This document shows, in pieces, positions 47,165 to 55,668 of a DNA stretch of 64,000 bases. The position numbers were made by a program, and so were the translations under genes. The stretch is from positions 62,001 to 126,000 of the forward strand of contig WGOE01000001.1 of the NCBI GenBank assembly GCA_016124195.1. The letters run 5' to 3'. Origin of the DNA: a bacterium (lineage in GTDB: Bacteria > Pseudomonadota > Alphaproteobacteria > Rhodobacterales > Rhodobacteraceae). A model generated the notes under the pieces. That model had not been told where the DNA came from and searched no databases. It was given only the letters and a program-made list of their open reading frames with translations. Every line of letters starts with the position of its first letter. The first letter of the stretch is position 1.

Positions 47165-47287
47165 TCTCGGGTATCCGTCGCTGGGGTCAGTCCTGACTTA
47201 GCCTATTCCGTCGGCGAAGGGAATTCGCCCGGGTCCGATTGCCCGCAGCGTCAGGGAAGACCGGCGAGGCCTGGCCCAGCGCACGTT

Positions 47288-47815
47288 CTATTCGTCGGCG
47301 CCATAGGGCTTGATGATCCAGTAAAGCCAGCGGCCCACCGCATCCTCAGGCCCCGACAGCACAGCCTGATTGTCGCGCACCCCAAGCCAGCCGCCGACCC
47401 GCATGCACGGCCTCAGCCGAAACCCGGCCAGATCGCGGTACAAAAGCCAGCGCGTGGTGTTGAACCGGTCCTGATCCATGCCCTGCGGCGCGCGGCCCAG
47501 CGTCACGATGGTGCCGGACCCGGCCAGCATCTGCTCTTCCTGGCCCTGGTTCAGAAAGGACCAGGTCCCGTCCTCGTTCAGCCGCAACTGCCAGCGCGTG
47601 CCGCTGTAGGGCATCTCTCGCGAGGGGACGAGGTTGACCGTGGCCGAATAGACATTGCCATCCAGAAAGACATTGGGCGTGTCGGCCATCGTCGCCAGCG
47701 ATATGCGGTCGCCGCTGCCGATCGCGTGTTCATTCATGCGAAACGGTCCGACGATACGGCGCAACTCGCCCAGTTCGGTCCGTCGATGCGCCTCATCGGT
47801 CAGATATTCAGCCAT
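47288..47815 (-). CDS. Hypothetical protein, possible beta-trefoil/lectin fold
   Basis: A 175-residue protein with no recognised family. It appears to be built of Trp- and Gly-rich beta repeats: TRWQLRLNEDGTWSFLNQG, RWLLYRDLAGFRLRPCMRVG and GWLGVRDNQAVLSGPEDAVG followed by RWLYWIIKP. This resembles beta-trefoil lectin or fascin-like repeats, but that is inference. No signal peptide or membrane segment. Its start overlaps the end of the GlfT2-like glycosyltransferase by 8 bp, so the two are co-translated and probably act on the same glycan. Confidence 0.7.
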   Translation of the reverse strand: MAEYLTDEAHRRTELGELRRIVGPFRMNEHAIGSGDRISLATMADTPNVFLDGNVYSATVNLVPSREMPYSGTRWQLRLNEDGTWSFLNQGQEEQMLAGSGTIVTLGRAPQGMDQDRFNTTRWLLYRDLAGFRLRPCMRVGGWLGVRDNQAVLSGPEDAVGRWLYWIIKPYGADE

Positions 47816-49712
47816 GCAGCACCTCGAACGGTGCGGATTTGGTCAGTTGCAGCCAGAAGGCTTCGGACGAAGTTTGTTGCAGCCGCTGGCAGTAATGGGC
47901 GCGCAGGGTATCGTAGCCTGCGGTAAAGGCGCTGAGCGCCGCATAGAACCGCGCAGCCACGGTGGCAAGCGCCGTCAGGCGCTCGGGTTCGTGCGGGTCA
48001 TAGATGTTGCGGCGGTCGGTATGCGGGTTCCACAGAACGACCCGGTCGAGCACCAGCTCGCTGCCCTGCACCGGCATATAGAGGAAGGGGGCCACCGCCG
48101 TCACCTTGCCGGCCTTTTTCGAAGCCGCGGCAAGGTTTTCCACGACCTCGTCCGGCAGGGTCACAAAGGCGGAGTCGAAGCTTTTGTAGCGGGCGATCAT
48201 GGCGATGTAGTGGTCCGGAAAGTTCGGCTCCATCAGCCGGTCCTTCGCGACAAGGTCAGCCAAGGCCTCGGCATAGACCGTCAGCCCCGCCACATCCGAG
48301 ACCGAAATATGGGCCATCGCGCGACCATGAAAGAACGAGGCGAGCTCGTCCGGCCGGTCCTGCCCGTAGGCCATGTTGATGATCACGCCATGCGCGATCG
48401 ACATGTATTCCTGCGCATAAGAATGCGCGGGTTCGTGCCAGGCTGCCAGATTGGGGTTCGACACGGTGACGCCGCCGGCCAGCGCGTGGCGCAGGTTGAA
48501 TTCGATGTCATCGCCGCGCAGGAAGAAGGCGGCAGGAAAGCCGATCTCTCCCAGACGGCTGTGCGGCATCGACAGGAAAATGAAGGTCGAATATTCCGCG
48601 TGATGCAGCCGGGCCATGTCGTCGATATGGTCATCGGAGCGGAAGACCTGATTGTGCCGCAAGAGCCGCGGGGCCACGACAGTGCGCTGCCCGCGCGGGC
48701 TGTCCGCGGTGAACCGCCCCCAGAACCCGCCATCCTCCCACATGCGGCGCGGATCCGATTGCATGAAGACTGGCAAAGTGTGAAAGGCATTGTCCTTGCG
48801 AAACAAGGTCGTGCCCCAATTGCGCGCCAGGGTTTCCAAAGAGATCTGAAGATCGTCATCGGTCAGAACCATCTCGTTCACCGTGACGCCCGACGCTTGC
48901 AGCGCCTGCTGCAAGGTCAGCAGTTCGACGCTCATGTTGCCGCCACCACCCATATTCGGGCCTGACATGACGAAGGTGTTCAGCTGGGCATGGTCGTTCA
49001 GTTCGGCGTAGCTTGCCTCATTCAGCCCGGGCGAGGAATCATAGATCAGAAAGAAAATATTCGACAGCACATGGCTGTAGTCATCCAGTGCCGCCTGGGT
49101 CTGCAGATTCCGCAGCAGGTTTTGCACATCGCTGGTGCGCCCATATGTGCGGATCAGCACGATCATGCGGCCTTCCGTGGCGGCGGGGGCCCTGCCCTGC
49201 CAGGTCACGCCGAACAGCTCGCAGGAATCGTTGAGCGCACGGGCCACCCAGAACAAGCGGGCCGCACGAGGCAGAAGGCCGAGGCTGCCAAGCTCGATCC
49301 GGTCTTCCGACTGCCCTTGCGAGGACAAGATGCGTTCGGCCAACGGCACGGCGGCCTGCCCCGGACGGCTTTGGTAGACGATGACCTGAAACCGTCCACT
49401 GAAGCGCACATGCAGCGACAGGTCCATGTTCTGCGCATGCGCGGCCAGAACCTGCGGATAGAACGAGTTCCGCAATGTGCCGACGTTGAGCAACTCCTGA
49501 TTCAAGAAGCGCAGCTTCTCACCAGTGCGGGGCCGGAAATGGTCGTGATCGACGACGAAGAACAGATCGTCCAACCCCATGATGCGGTTGGAAAGGTCGA
49601 TTCCCTGAATGCGGAACGCCTCACCCTTCGCGATCGGGCGCGTCCGCTCGGCCCAATCTGTCAAAGCCTGTCCCAGACTTTCGAGGGTCCGGGAAAATCC
49701 AGTTTCCTGCAT
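47808..49712 (-). CDS. GlfT2-like glycosyltransferase (family GT2)
   Basis: A 634-residue protein of nearly the same length as mycobacterial galactofuranosyltransferase GlfT2. An N-terminal beta-rich domain (to about 175) precedes a GT-A domain starting GRMIVLIRTYGRTSDVQNLL. The metal motif LTDDDLQ is at about 286-288, the base region FFLRGDDIEFNLR at 398-409, and Trp-His at 426-427. The spacing of these three motifs matches GlfT2 as I remember it. It probably adds furanose or hexose residues in a processive way to a surface glycan. The ATG at 49712 is used; a TTG just before it is equally possible. Followed by the lectin-like gene. Confidence 0.75.
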   Translation of the reverse strand: MQETGFSRTLESLGQALTDWAERTRPIAKGEAFRIQGIDLSNRIMGLDDLFFVVDHDHFRPRTGEKLRFLNQELLNVGTLRNSFYPQVLAAHAQNMDLSLHVRFSGRFQVIVYQSRPGQAAVPLAERILSSQGQSEDRIELGSLGLLPRAARLFWVARALNDSCELFGVTWQGRAPAATEGRMIVLIRTYGRTSDVQNLLRNLQTQAALDDYSHVLSNIFFLIYDSSPGLNEASYAELNDHAQLNTFVMSGPNMGGGGNMSVELLTLQQALQASGVTVNEMVLTDDDLQISLETLARNWGTTLFRKDNAFHTLPVFMQSDPRRMWEDGGFWGRFTADSPRGQRTVVAPRLLRHNQVFRSDDHIDDMARLHHAEYSTFIFLSMPHSRLGEIGFPAAFFLRGDDIEFNLRHALAGGVTVSNPNLAAWHEPAHSYAQEYMSIAHGVIINMAYGQDRPDELASFFHGRAMAHISVSDVAGLTVYAEALADLVAKDRLMEPNFPDHYIAMIARYKSFDSAFVTLPDEVVENLAAASKKAGKVTAVAPFLYMPVQGSELVLDRVVLWNPHTDRRNIYDPHEPERLTALATVAARFYAALSAFTAGYDTLRAHYCQRLQQTSSEAFWLQLTKSAPFEVLHG

Positions 49713-49751
49713 CAACGAGAAAGCTCCAATTCAATCGGCACGTCAGGAGAC

Positions 49752-50720
49752 CTACGCTGCGGGCACTTCCCGGACCTTGTTGTGCTCGACCATCGCATAA
49801 GCCGAGGCGGAATCGCCTGCAACAGATAAGACATGCGCCAGCACCGATACGGCCAGAGTGCGCGGGTCACGGCAGGATCCGATCAGCCCGAAGGTCGTGC
49901 GCAGATTGGCGATATGCGCCGCACTGACTCCTTGGACCTCAAGATCCGCAAGCAGGCGCTGACGCGCTTTCAGACTGCCCTGCGCGCCGATGAAGAAGGC
50001 GTCAGATGGCAGGAATTGCGCGAGAAGCCGGGCCTCATTCTCGTGGTCGTGGAAGAACAGGGTTATGGCGGTGCGGCGGTCGGGCACCGGGCAGGTGTAG
50101 CTCCGAAAGCTGGGCACCCGGGTGATGTTCAGCGGGCCCACGCGGCTCAGATCGGCCTGCAACCCCTCTTGTCCGAAGAGAGTGACGTCGTAACCGGCCG
50201 CCTGCGCCATCAGCGCAAAGGAAATGGCCTCGATCCCATGGCCATAGACCCAAAAGCGCAGTTCCGGCTCCAGCACGACGACGAAATCGCCCGGCGCCGC
50301 GGCATCGGCATCCGCCAACAGTGTCAGCGCGCCATCGGTCAGCCCGATGCGCAACACGGCCTGCTGACGGGCATCGCCGCGGGCCAGAACGGCGCGCAGG
50401 GTCGCCGGGTCCGGTTGGGGGATCAGCAGAATTGAAAGACCGCCACCGCACGGCAGCTTGAGGTCGAAGAACGGAGAGCCCTGACCATAGCGCAGCGACT
50501 TGGCCTTGCCCGTGACAAAAACCTCAGCCGCGTGTTCGGCGATGTCATCCTCGATACAGCCTGAAGACAGCGAGCCGGTTCGTTGTCCGTCCGGCCCGAA
50601 CGCCATCATCGTGCCCAGATTGCGGTACGAGGTCCCGACAATTTCGGTTATGACTGCAAGCACGCCGCCCGTTTCGGACAGGCGCTTCAGCGGAACCCGA
50701 TTGCTGGCATATTCGATCAT
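49752..50720 (-). CDS. XdhC/CoxI-family molybdenum-enzyme maturation protein
   Basis: A 322-residue XdhC/CoxI-family protein. The N-terminal domain has TEIVGTSYRNLGTMMAFGPD and SLSSGCIEDDIAEHA; the C-terminal Rossmann-like domain has LRFWVYGHGIEAISFALM, FIGAQGSLKARQRLL and GLIGSCRDPRTLAVSVLAHV. Relatives insert sulfurated molybdenum cofactor into xanthine dehydrogenase-type enzymes. The ATG at 50720 has AAAGGGGG upstream. No molybdoenzyme gene is in the window, so its client lies elsewhere. Confidence 0.88.
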   Translation of the reverse strand: MIEYASNRVPLKRLSETGGVLAVITEIVGTSYRNLGTMMAFGPDGQRTGSLSSGCIEDDIAEHAAEVFVTGKAKSLRYGQGSPFFDLKLPCGGGLSILLIPQPDPATLRAVLARGDARQQAVLRIGLTDGALTLLADADAAAPGDFVVVLEPELRFWVYGHGIEAISFALMAQAAGYDVTLFGQEGLQADLSRVGPLNITRVPSFRSYTCPVPDRRTAITLFFHDHENEARLLAQFLPSDAFFIGAQGSLKARQRLLADLEVQGVSAAHIANLRTTFGLIGSCRDPRTLAVSVLAHVLSVAGDSASAYAMVEHNKVREVPAA

Positions 50721-50806
50721 GGCGCCCCCTTTCCTCACTTCAATGTGGGACAGGACAGGTCGAAGTGCCAGTCTTGTTTTTCATGCCGGCAATGCAGCTC
50801 CCCGGG

Positions 50807-51496
50807 TCAATTGGCCGCAGGCTCACGGATGGCGGTGATAAGAGAAGTCAGCGCCTCGACCCCGCCGGGCAACATGGCGGAAACCCCATTGGCAGAATTG
50901 CGAATTTCGCTGATCTTGCCGTAATACTCCACATCCGTCGTGCCCAGCAGCGAGTCGCCCTGATAGCTGTCCAGCGAAAAGGAATAAACGCCCTTCGGCA
51001 GCGGATTTCCCGAGGAATCGAGCCCCGGCCATTTATAATCGACCGTCGAGACCGGCAGTTCGGTGCGCGAGACTTCATTGCCGGCCTGGTCCGTGACGAC
51101 AAGGACGGCCTTGTCGGCATCCGCGGCCGGATTGGGCGAAAGCGTGATCGGGGTGCTGCCATCGAAATAGGCCGGTGCGGCCAGTCGGGCTTCCTTGCCG
51201 ACCCAGCCGACCACCTGGCTCATCGCGCCAAGATTGTTTTGCGACAGCATCTGCGTCAACAGATCGTTGGTCTTTGTCTGCTGCTCGACGCCCGAGAAGG
51301 TGGCCAACTGTACGGCCAACTGATCCGCGCTCATCGGGTTGAGCGGGTCCTGGTTCTTGATCTGCGTCGTCATCATCTTCAGGAAGGTGTCGTAGTTCTT
51401 GTCATTGGCAGCCTTGGTCGCAGCGGTGCTTGTGGCCGCGGCGGCCAGGGCTGCCGTAGGGCTTGGCGTTGTGGGCGTCGTCGACGAAACGGTCAT
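50807..51496 (-). CDS. flgD: Flagellar hook assembly scaffold FlgD
   Basis: A 229-residue hook cap protein. The conserved N-terminal part is NYDTFLKMMTTQIKNQDPLN and PMSADQLAVQLATFSGVEQQ. The C-terminal part has the FlgD beta domain (GNPLPKGVYSFSLDSYQGDS). The start at 51496 is placed at MTVSSTTP after GGAAA. It follows fliK by 13 bp. Confidence 0.95.
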   Translation of the reverse strand: MTVSSTTPTTPSPTAALAAAATSTAATKAANDKNYDTFLKMMTTQIKNQDPLNPMSADQLAVQLATFSGVEQQTKTNDLLTQMLSQNNLGAMSQVVGWVGKEARLAAPAYFDGSTPITLSPNPAADADKAVLVVTDQAGNEVSRTELPVSTVDYKWPGLDSSGNPLPKGVYSFSLDSYQGDSLLGTTDVEYYGKISEIRNSANGVSAMLPGGVEALTSLITAIREPAAN

Positions 51497-51509
51497 CGGG
51501 ATTTTCCTT

Positions 51510-54500
51510 TCAAAGGCGGATGTCGAGCCCGTCCGCGGCCAATGGCCGGCGCGAAACGGGTGTGGCAAGGGCGGGTGCGGGAGAAGCAGGCTCGGATGCG
51601 GCGGCTTCCTTGGTCCATTCGGGCAGGGACTTGCCCTGATCCTGGCGGCCCCATTGGCTGAAGTTGAGAGTTCCGCCGGCAAACCCCGCATCGCGGAATT
51701 CCTGTTTCAGATCCTCGGCATGGTTGCGCATCAAGGTCAAAGTCTCTGGCCGTTCGACCGCGAGGTTGATTTGAACCCGGTCGCCCTGCGTCACCATGTC
51801 AAAACGCAGCCGGCCAAGCTCGGCCGGTTCAAGAATCAGCTCGGCTCGGCTATGCCCGGTTTCGCTGATCGCGCGAACCAGATTGGCCGAAAAGCCCTTG
51901 GCCAAGGCATGGGCTGTTCGGTCCGGCACGACCACGGCGTTCGTATGAATAGCCTCGCCCACGCGAAGCGACACAGTCTGGATATCCGTCTCCGGGCGCA
52001 TCACTGCCGCAGCCGGTGGTAGAGGCGCGACGCCCACCGTCGTCGCGGCCAAAAGATCGGGCTGCGGCGGTTGTGCCGGGTCCGCCTCTTCATTCGGGGT
52101 GGACGATTCAACTTGCATAACGGCCGGAGTTTTGCCGGGTTGCGTCGGCTCAGACGCGCCAGAGGTCACGGGTGGACGTAGTCCCGCGGCTGGATGATCG
52201 GCCGCCAACTTGCCGGCCGGCTTGCGGCCAGACGGAAGCGGGGCTTCCCGCACCGCGGCGGGGAAAAATTGGCTCAGGCTATGGGACGCTTCGGTCGAAA
52301 CGGGCCATGGGTCGGGCCCTCCCGCTTGGGGCCAGTAGACCGGCGTTGCGACCAGAGGCCCGTGCGGAGCGACACCGTTGACAGGTGACTGAACCTGCGC
52401 GGGCTGCGCAACAGGCTTGGACGCCGGCATCCATTGATGTTCGGCGCCGCTCTGGTGAATTCGCGACTGGGGCAGCTCAACCGGTCTCTTGTCCAGAGGG
52501 CGATTGGGTTCCTCCGTTTGGTATTGCGCCGCTGCCGAATTCAGAACTGCGTTCGGCGCAAGTTCTGGTTTGGCCAGCGGCGCACCGGCACCTGCAGGCT
52601 GCGCCTGCGCAGGCGGAAGAGGCGCAGTCACGGCGGGCCTGTTTTCAGGGTGCAAATTGCCCCGTACTACATCTACAGGCGGAACCGAGCCTTTAACCGG
52701 CCTTTCACTAGGCCTGCCGGCAGGCGGCGCAAACTCGAAGGCAGGGAGTGCGGCATCAAATCCTGCGCCGGGCACCATGTCACTCTGCGGCTCGGGTTGG
52801 TCCGTCGCCGGCAGAGGCGACAGGACGGCCTCTGCGGCGGACGGTTCCCGAGGCTCAAGCTCGGGCCGCGGAACTTCCGTGAGCCGGGTGTGTGGCAAGG
52901 CAGTCGGGACTGCGAGGGAGGCGCCACCCTCCAACATCGTCTGGAACTGCAACAAGGCCTGGGCGGGGGTCAAGACCGCAAAGGCGGACGGGGCCGTGCT
53001 CTCGATCGCGGTTGCGTCAGCCGGATAACTCGCCACGTTCTGAACCTGTCCAAGCACCGGAAGCGACGCTTGCTGCTGCGTCCGAAAGGGCAACGGCACA
53101 GGGTCTGGCGCCGATGCTGACAGAGGCTCCGCCCGATCTGGTGTGGGCGCATCTAGCGGCATCGGCCGGGCAGGACTTGTGGCCCCGGGCTCGGGAGCCG
53201 CAAGCGATCTTGCCGGAACCGGTGATACGACCGTGGTCGCGGTCGTCCCGGCAACCACGTCGACAGACAGAGATTTCCGGTCGGAATTCGGCTGGCCATC
53301 ATCACTGGAAATTGGAATATGCAGTCCGGTTGGTCCCGGCTGCACAACGGTCTCGGCCACAGAGGTGGCAGAGCCCGGATCATGGGGCCAGGCTTCCGAC
53401 AATTTTAGAGAGACGGGCCTTTCGGCATCAGGCGCCGGAATGGCTCTAGCAATAGCTGTTGGTGATGCGAGGGACGGCGGCTTCGGCATCGTTCCGACGG
53501 AGCGCCCGTCCGTCGCGGGACCGCGGGCCGGTCCGGTATCGACCGACCCAAAAGGGCCGGGCTGCTCGGGCGCCGAGGCATTGACGTGCCGCGCGGGCGA
53601 GTTGGCTGGGATTGGCACCGACGACGATTGCGCTTCCGCCGCCTTGGGCATTTGCACGGCCAAGGGTTCTTGACCTGTGGTCGCAGGTGGGAACTGGCCC
53701 CGGTCAAGGTCAAGCCGGATTGTACGGTTTTTCACAAAAGAATCGGGGCCTGACGCCGGGCCATCGGTGGCAATCCCCGGCGCGGGCTGCAAGACAGCCT
53801 GCGCCAGGTCAGAACGGGTGACCGCGCGATCGTGTACTGCCGCTCCGGAGGTTCCAACTGCCGCATGTATCGCCGGAGTTAGGGTCCCGGTCGCGACAAT
53901 CGGTTCAGCGCTGATCGACGGCCAAGGTGCATCACCACGGCCCGTCGCAAGGCCTTTTTGACCGGCCTCCTCCCTCACGCGTTGTGGCGCTGGAAGGAAA
54001 CTTGCACCCTGGCGATCCCCTTTGGGAGCCGCCAGATCCTGCGAGTCGGGCGCCGGATCCGGCAGGGCGAGCGCCATGGGATGAGGTTTGGTTTCGATAC
54101 TCTCAGCCAACGTTTTCGGATCAGACGACACTTCGGTCAGCGCAGGCCAATAGGCCGGCGTGCGACTTTGAACTTCTGAATGGAACCTTTGGGCCGCAAC
54201 CGAAGAAAGTGCCGCCCCGCGACCCTCAATCGCGGGCCTGGCCAGAGCCACGCCGAGACCTGCAGAGCCAATCGGCGCGCTGTCATGCGGCTCAGGACTC
54301 TGCGGCACCACAACAATCGGCATAGTCGCAGGCGCAGGAAGCAGAGGGTCTGTCAACCGGGTCGCGTCGGCCGAATCCAAGGCGGGCCGGGCATGGTCGG
54401 CTTTTGGGTATTTCTCTGACTTGGGGAACTCATGCTGTGCGCGTCCTGCAGGATCAGGCGTGTTGTCAGGTTGCGGAACCACAGCTTCGCGTCGAGGGTC

Positions 54501-54755
54501 GATCGTCGGCCACTTCAGGCGATGCTGCTGTGACGGGCCCGGGCGGATTTCGCTTGCGGGTTCGGCCGGCACCGCCGGGAGGCCATAGTCCGGAGCAGAT
54601 GCGCCGTCTTTCGGTTCTGCCACGGCAGCTTTGGTTGTAAGGTCGAACACGGCAGCGAAATCATCAACCGCCGAGGCGCCCGGTCCTGCCGCCGCCGGCA
54701 CCTGTTTGGAAACAAGTGCGCCAGTCTGAAACGCTATCTTCAGGGACCCGATCAT
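51510..54755 (-). CDS. fliK: Very long flagellar hook-length control protein FliK
   Basis: A 1081-residue protein. Only the last 150 residues look like the FliK secretion-switch domain: SRAELILEPAELGRLRFDMV, then INLAVERPETLTLMRNHAED and FSQWGRQDQGKS. The first 900 residues are low-complexity, rich in Pro, Ala, Ser and Glu, as expected of a disordered ruler segment. Typical FliK is 350-650 residues, so this one is exceptionally long. The gene is in one operon with flgD and divergent from the flgJ-type gene. Confidence 0.88.
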   Translation of the reverse strand: MIGSLKIAFQTGALVSKQVPAAAGPGASAVDDFAAVFDLTTKAAVAEPKDGASAPDYGLPAVPAEPASEIRPGPSQQHRLKWPTIDPRREAVVPQPDNTPDPAGRAQHEFPKSEKYPKADHARPALDSADATRLTDPLLPAPATMPIVVVPQSPEPHDSAPIGSAGLGVALARPAIEGRGAALSSVAAQRFHSEVQSRTPAYWPALTEVSSDPKTLAESIETKPHPMALALPDPAPDSQDLAAPKGDRQGASFLPAPQRVREEAGQKGLATGRGDAPWPSISAEPIVATGTLTPAIHAAVGTSGAAVHDRAVTRSDLAQAVLQPAPGIATDGPASGPDSFVKNRTIRLDLDRGQFPPATTGQEPLAVQMPKAAEAQSSSVPIPANSPARHVNASAPEQPGPFGSVDTGPARGPATDGRSVGTMPKPPSLASPTAIARAIPAPDAERPVSLKLSEAWPHDPGSATSVAETVVQPGPTGLHIPISSDDGQPNSDRKSLSVDVVAGTTATTVVSPVPARSLAAPEPGATSPARPMPLDAPTPDRAEPLSASAPDPVPLPFRTQQQASLPVLGQVQNVASYPADATAIESTAPSAFAVLTPAQALLQFQTMLEGGASLAVPTALPHTRLTEVPRPELEPREPSAAEAVLSPLPATDQPEPQSDMVPGAGFDAALPAFEFAPPAGRPSERPVKGSVPPVDVVRGNLHPENRPAVTAPLPPAQAQPAGAGAPLAKPELAPNAVLNSAAAQYQTEEPNRPLDKRPVELPQSRIHQSGAEHQWMPASKPVAQPAQVQSPVNGVAPHGPLVATPVYWPQAGGPDPWPVSTEASHSLSQFFPAAVREAPLPSGRKPAGKLAADHPAAGLRPPVTSGASEPTQPGKTPAVMQVESSTPNEEADPAQPPQPDLLAATTVGVAPLPPAAAVMRPETDIQTVSLRVGEAIHTNAVVVPDRTAHALAKGFSANLVRAISETGHSRAELILEPAELGRLRFDMVTQGDRVQINLAVERPETLTLMRNHAEDLKQEFRDAGFAGGTLNFSQWGRQDQGKSLPEWTKEAAASEPASPAPALATPVSRRPLAADGLDIRL

Positions 54756-54794
54756 TTTTTCCGACTTCTGCCGATGTTGACCGATGTTTCGTCT

Positions 54795-54815
54795 TTAACA
54801 GTTACCAGCTGTTTA
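54795..54815. promoter_or_regulatory. Dyad in the fliK/flgJ-type divergent promoter region
   Basis: TTAACAG-TTACCAG-CTGTTTA is an inverted repeat with one mismatch, in the 107-bp gap between divergent flagellar genes. It contains TTAA and GTTTA elements reminiscent of, but not matching, a CtrA site. It could be an operator for either direction. Confidence 0.35.
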
Positions 54816-54862
54816 CCGCCTGCGCGGATAGTTCAAAAAATCCTCTGCAATTGGAGAATCCG

Positions 54863-55147
54863 ATGCAAGTCCCTGCACTTCCCGAATCGCCGTCGCCCCT
54901 GAGCACGGCGCGCTCTGCCAAACTGATGCAAAAGGCCCGGCAGCTTGAAACGACATTCCTGACGGAAATGCTGTCCTACACAGGCGTCGATTCGCAAAAG
55001 GGTGATTTCACCGGCGGGATCGGCGAGGATCAGTTCAGCTCGATGCTGCGCGAAACCCAAGCCAAGGCCATGGCCGATCATGGCGGCATCGGTCTTGCCA
55101 AGAATATTTTCGATGCTTTGGTGAGGTGCGATCATGTCGGCGAATGA
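54863..55147 (+). CDS. flgJ: FlgJ-type rod-binding protein
   Basis: A 94-residue protein matching only the rod-cap part of FlgJ (ARQLETTFLTEMLSYTGVDS, EDQFSSMLRETQAKAMADHG, GGIGLAKNIFDALV). It lacks the muramidase domain, as is normal in alphaproteobacteria. The ATG at 54863 has GGAG seven bases upstream. It overlaps the next gene by 14 bp. Confidence 0.88.
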   Translation: MQVPALPESPSPLSTARSAKLMQKARQLETTFLTEMLSYTGVDSQKGDFTGGIGEDQFSSMLRETQAKAMADHGGIGLAKNIFDALVRCDHVGE

Positions 55148-55466
55148 ACCGCGTGCCGCCGCCCTGCTTGACGAGGTCCACGCCGTCCTGCTGCGGCAGG
55201 ACTATGACGGGCTGGCGCAACTGGCTGCTTCTCTTGAACAAGAACTGGACCACCCCAGTCAGACCCTTGATGCCGAGGCGCTGGCCATCATCCGGCGCAA
55301 GGCCGATCGCAACGCCCTGACCTTGCTGGCGGTTCAGCGCGGCATCCGCGCAGCCGTGCGGCGCATCACCGAGATCCGGTCCGTGGCCAACGGCCTCGTG
55401 ACCTATGATCTGGGCGGTCGCCGCGAGGAAAAATCGAGCGGCAGTGATCTCAAGGCAAGATATTAG
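55134..55466 (+). CDS. FlgN-like flagellar chaperone
   Basis: A 110-residue, largely helical protein: LLDEVHAVLLRQDYDGLAQL, EALAIIRRKADRNALTLLAV, RRITEIRSVANGLVTYD. The pattern fits FlgN-type export chaperones for hook-filament junction proteins, which often follow the flgJ-type gene. Similarity is weak, so the name rests on size, helix pattern and context. Confidence 0.65.
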   Translation: MSANEPRAAALLDEVHAVLLRQDYDGLAQLAASLEQELDHPSQTLDAEALAIIRRKADRNALTLLAVQRGIRAAVRRITEIRSVANGLVTYDLGGRREEKSSGSDLKARY

Positions 55467-55503
55467 CCTTTCAATAAAATCACCCAAATTCGGCGTTTGG
55501 CAA

Positions 55504-55518
55504 TTAGCACTCTCTTAG
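55504..55518. promoter_or_regulatory. CtrA-like site upstream of flagellin
   Basis: TTAG-CACTCTC-TTAG matches the TTAA-N7-TTAA CtrA pattern with one mismatch in each half. It is 150 bp upstream of the flagellin start in the 202-bp gene-free gap. The long leader after it could be the target of FlbT, which is known in Caulobacter to act on flagellin mRNA. Confidence 0.4.
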
Positions 55519-55668
55519 ATGTTCCATCGCTTTATGGGACCTGCATCCCAGGTGGGGTGGCGCGCTCCGGAACCTCCGGTCGCATTGGAAAGAAAGCCCA
55601 ATTGCCATCGATGGTGATGGTGCAACAGGCCGTGCGCAAAGCGCCGGCTGACCGCAAAGGAAACGGAA

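Noticed and set aside
55467-55668. Sigma-54 or sigma-28 promoter for flagellin
   Set aside because: TTTGGCA followed by ATTAGCAC does not place GC ten bases after GG, and TAAA is not followed at the right distance by GCCGATAA.
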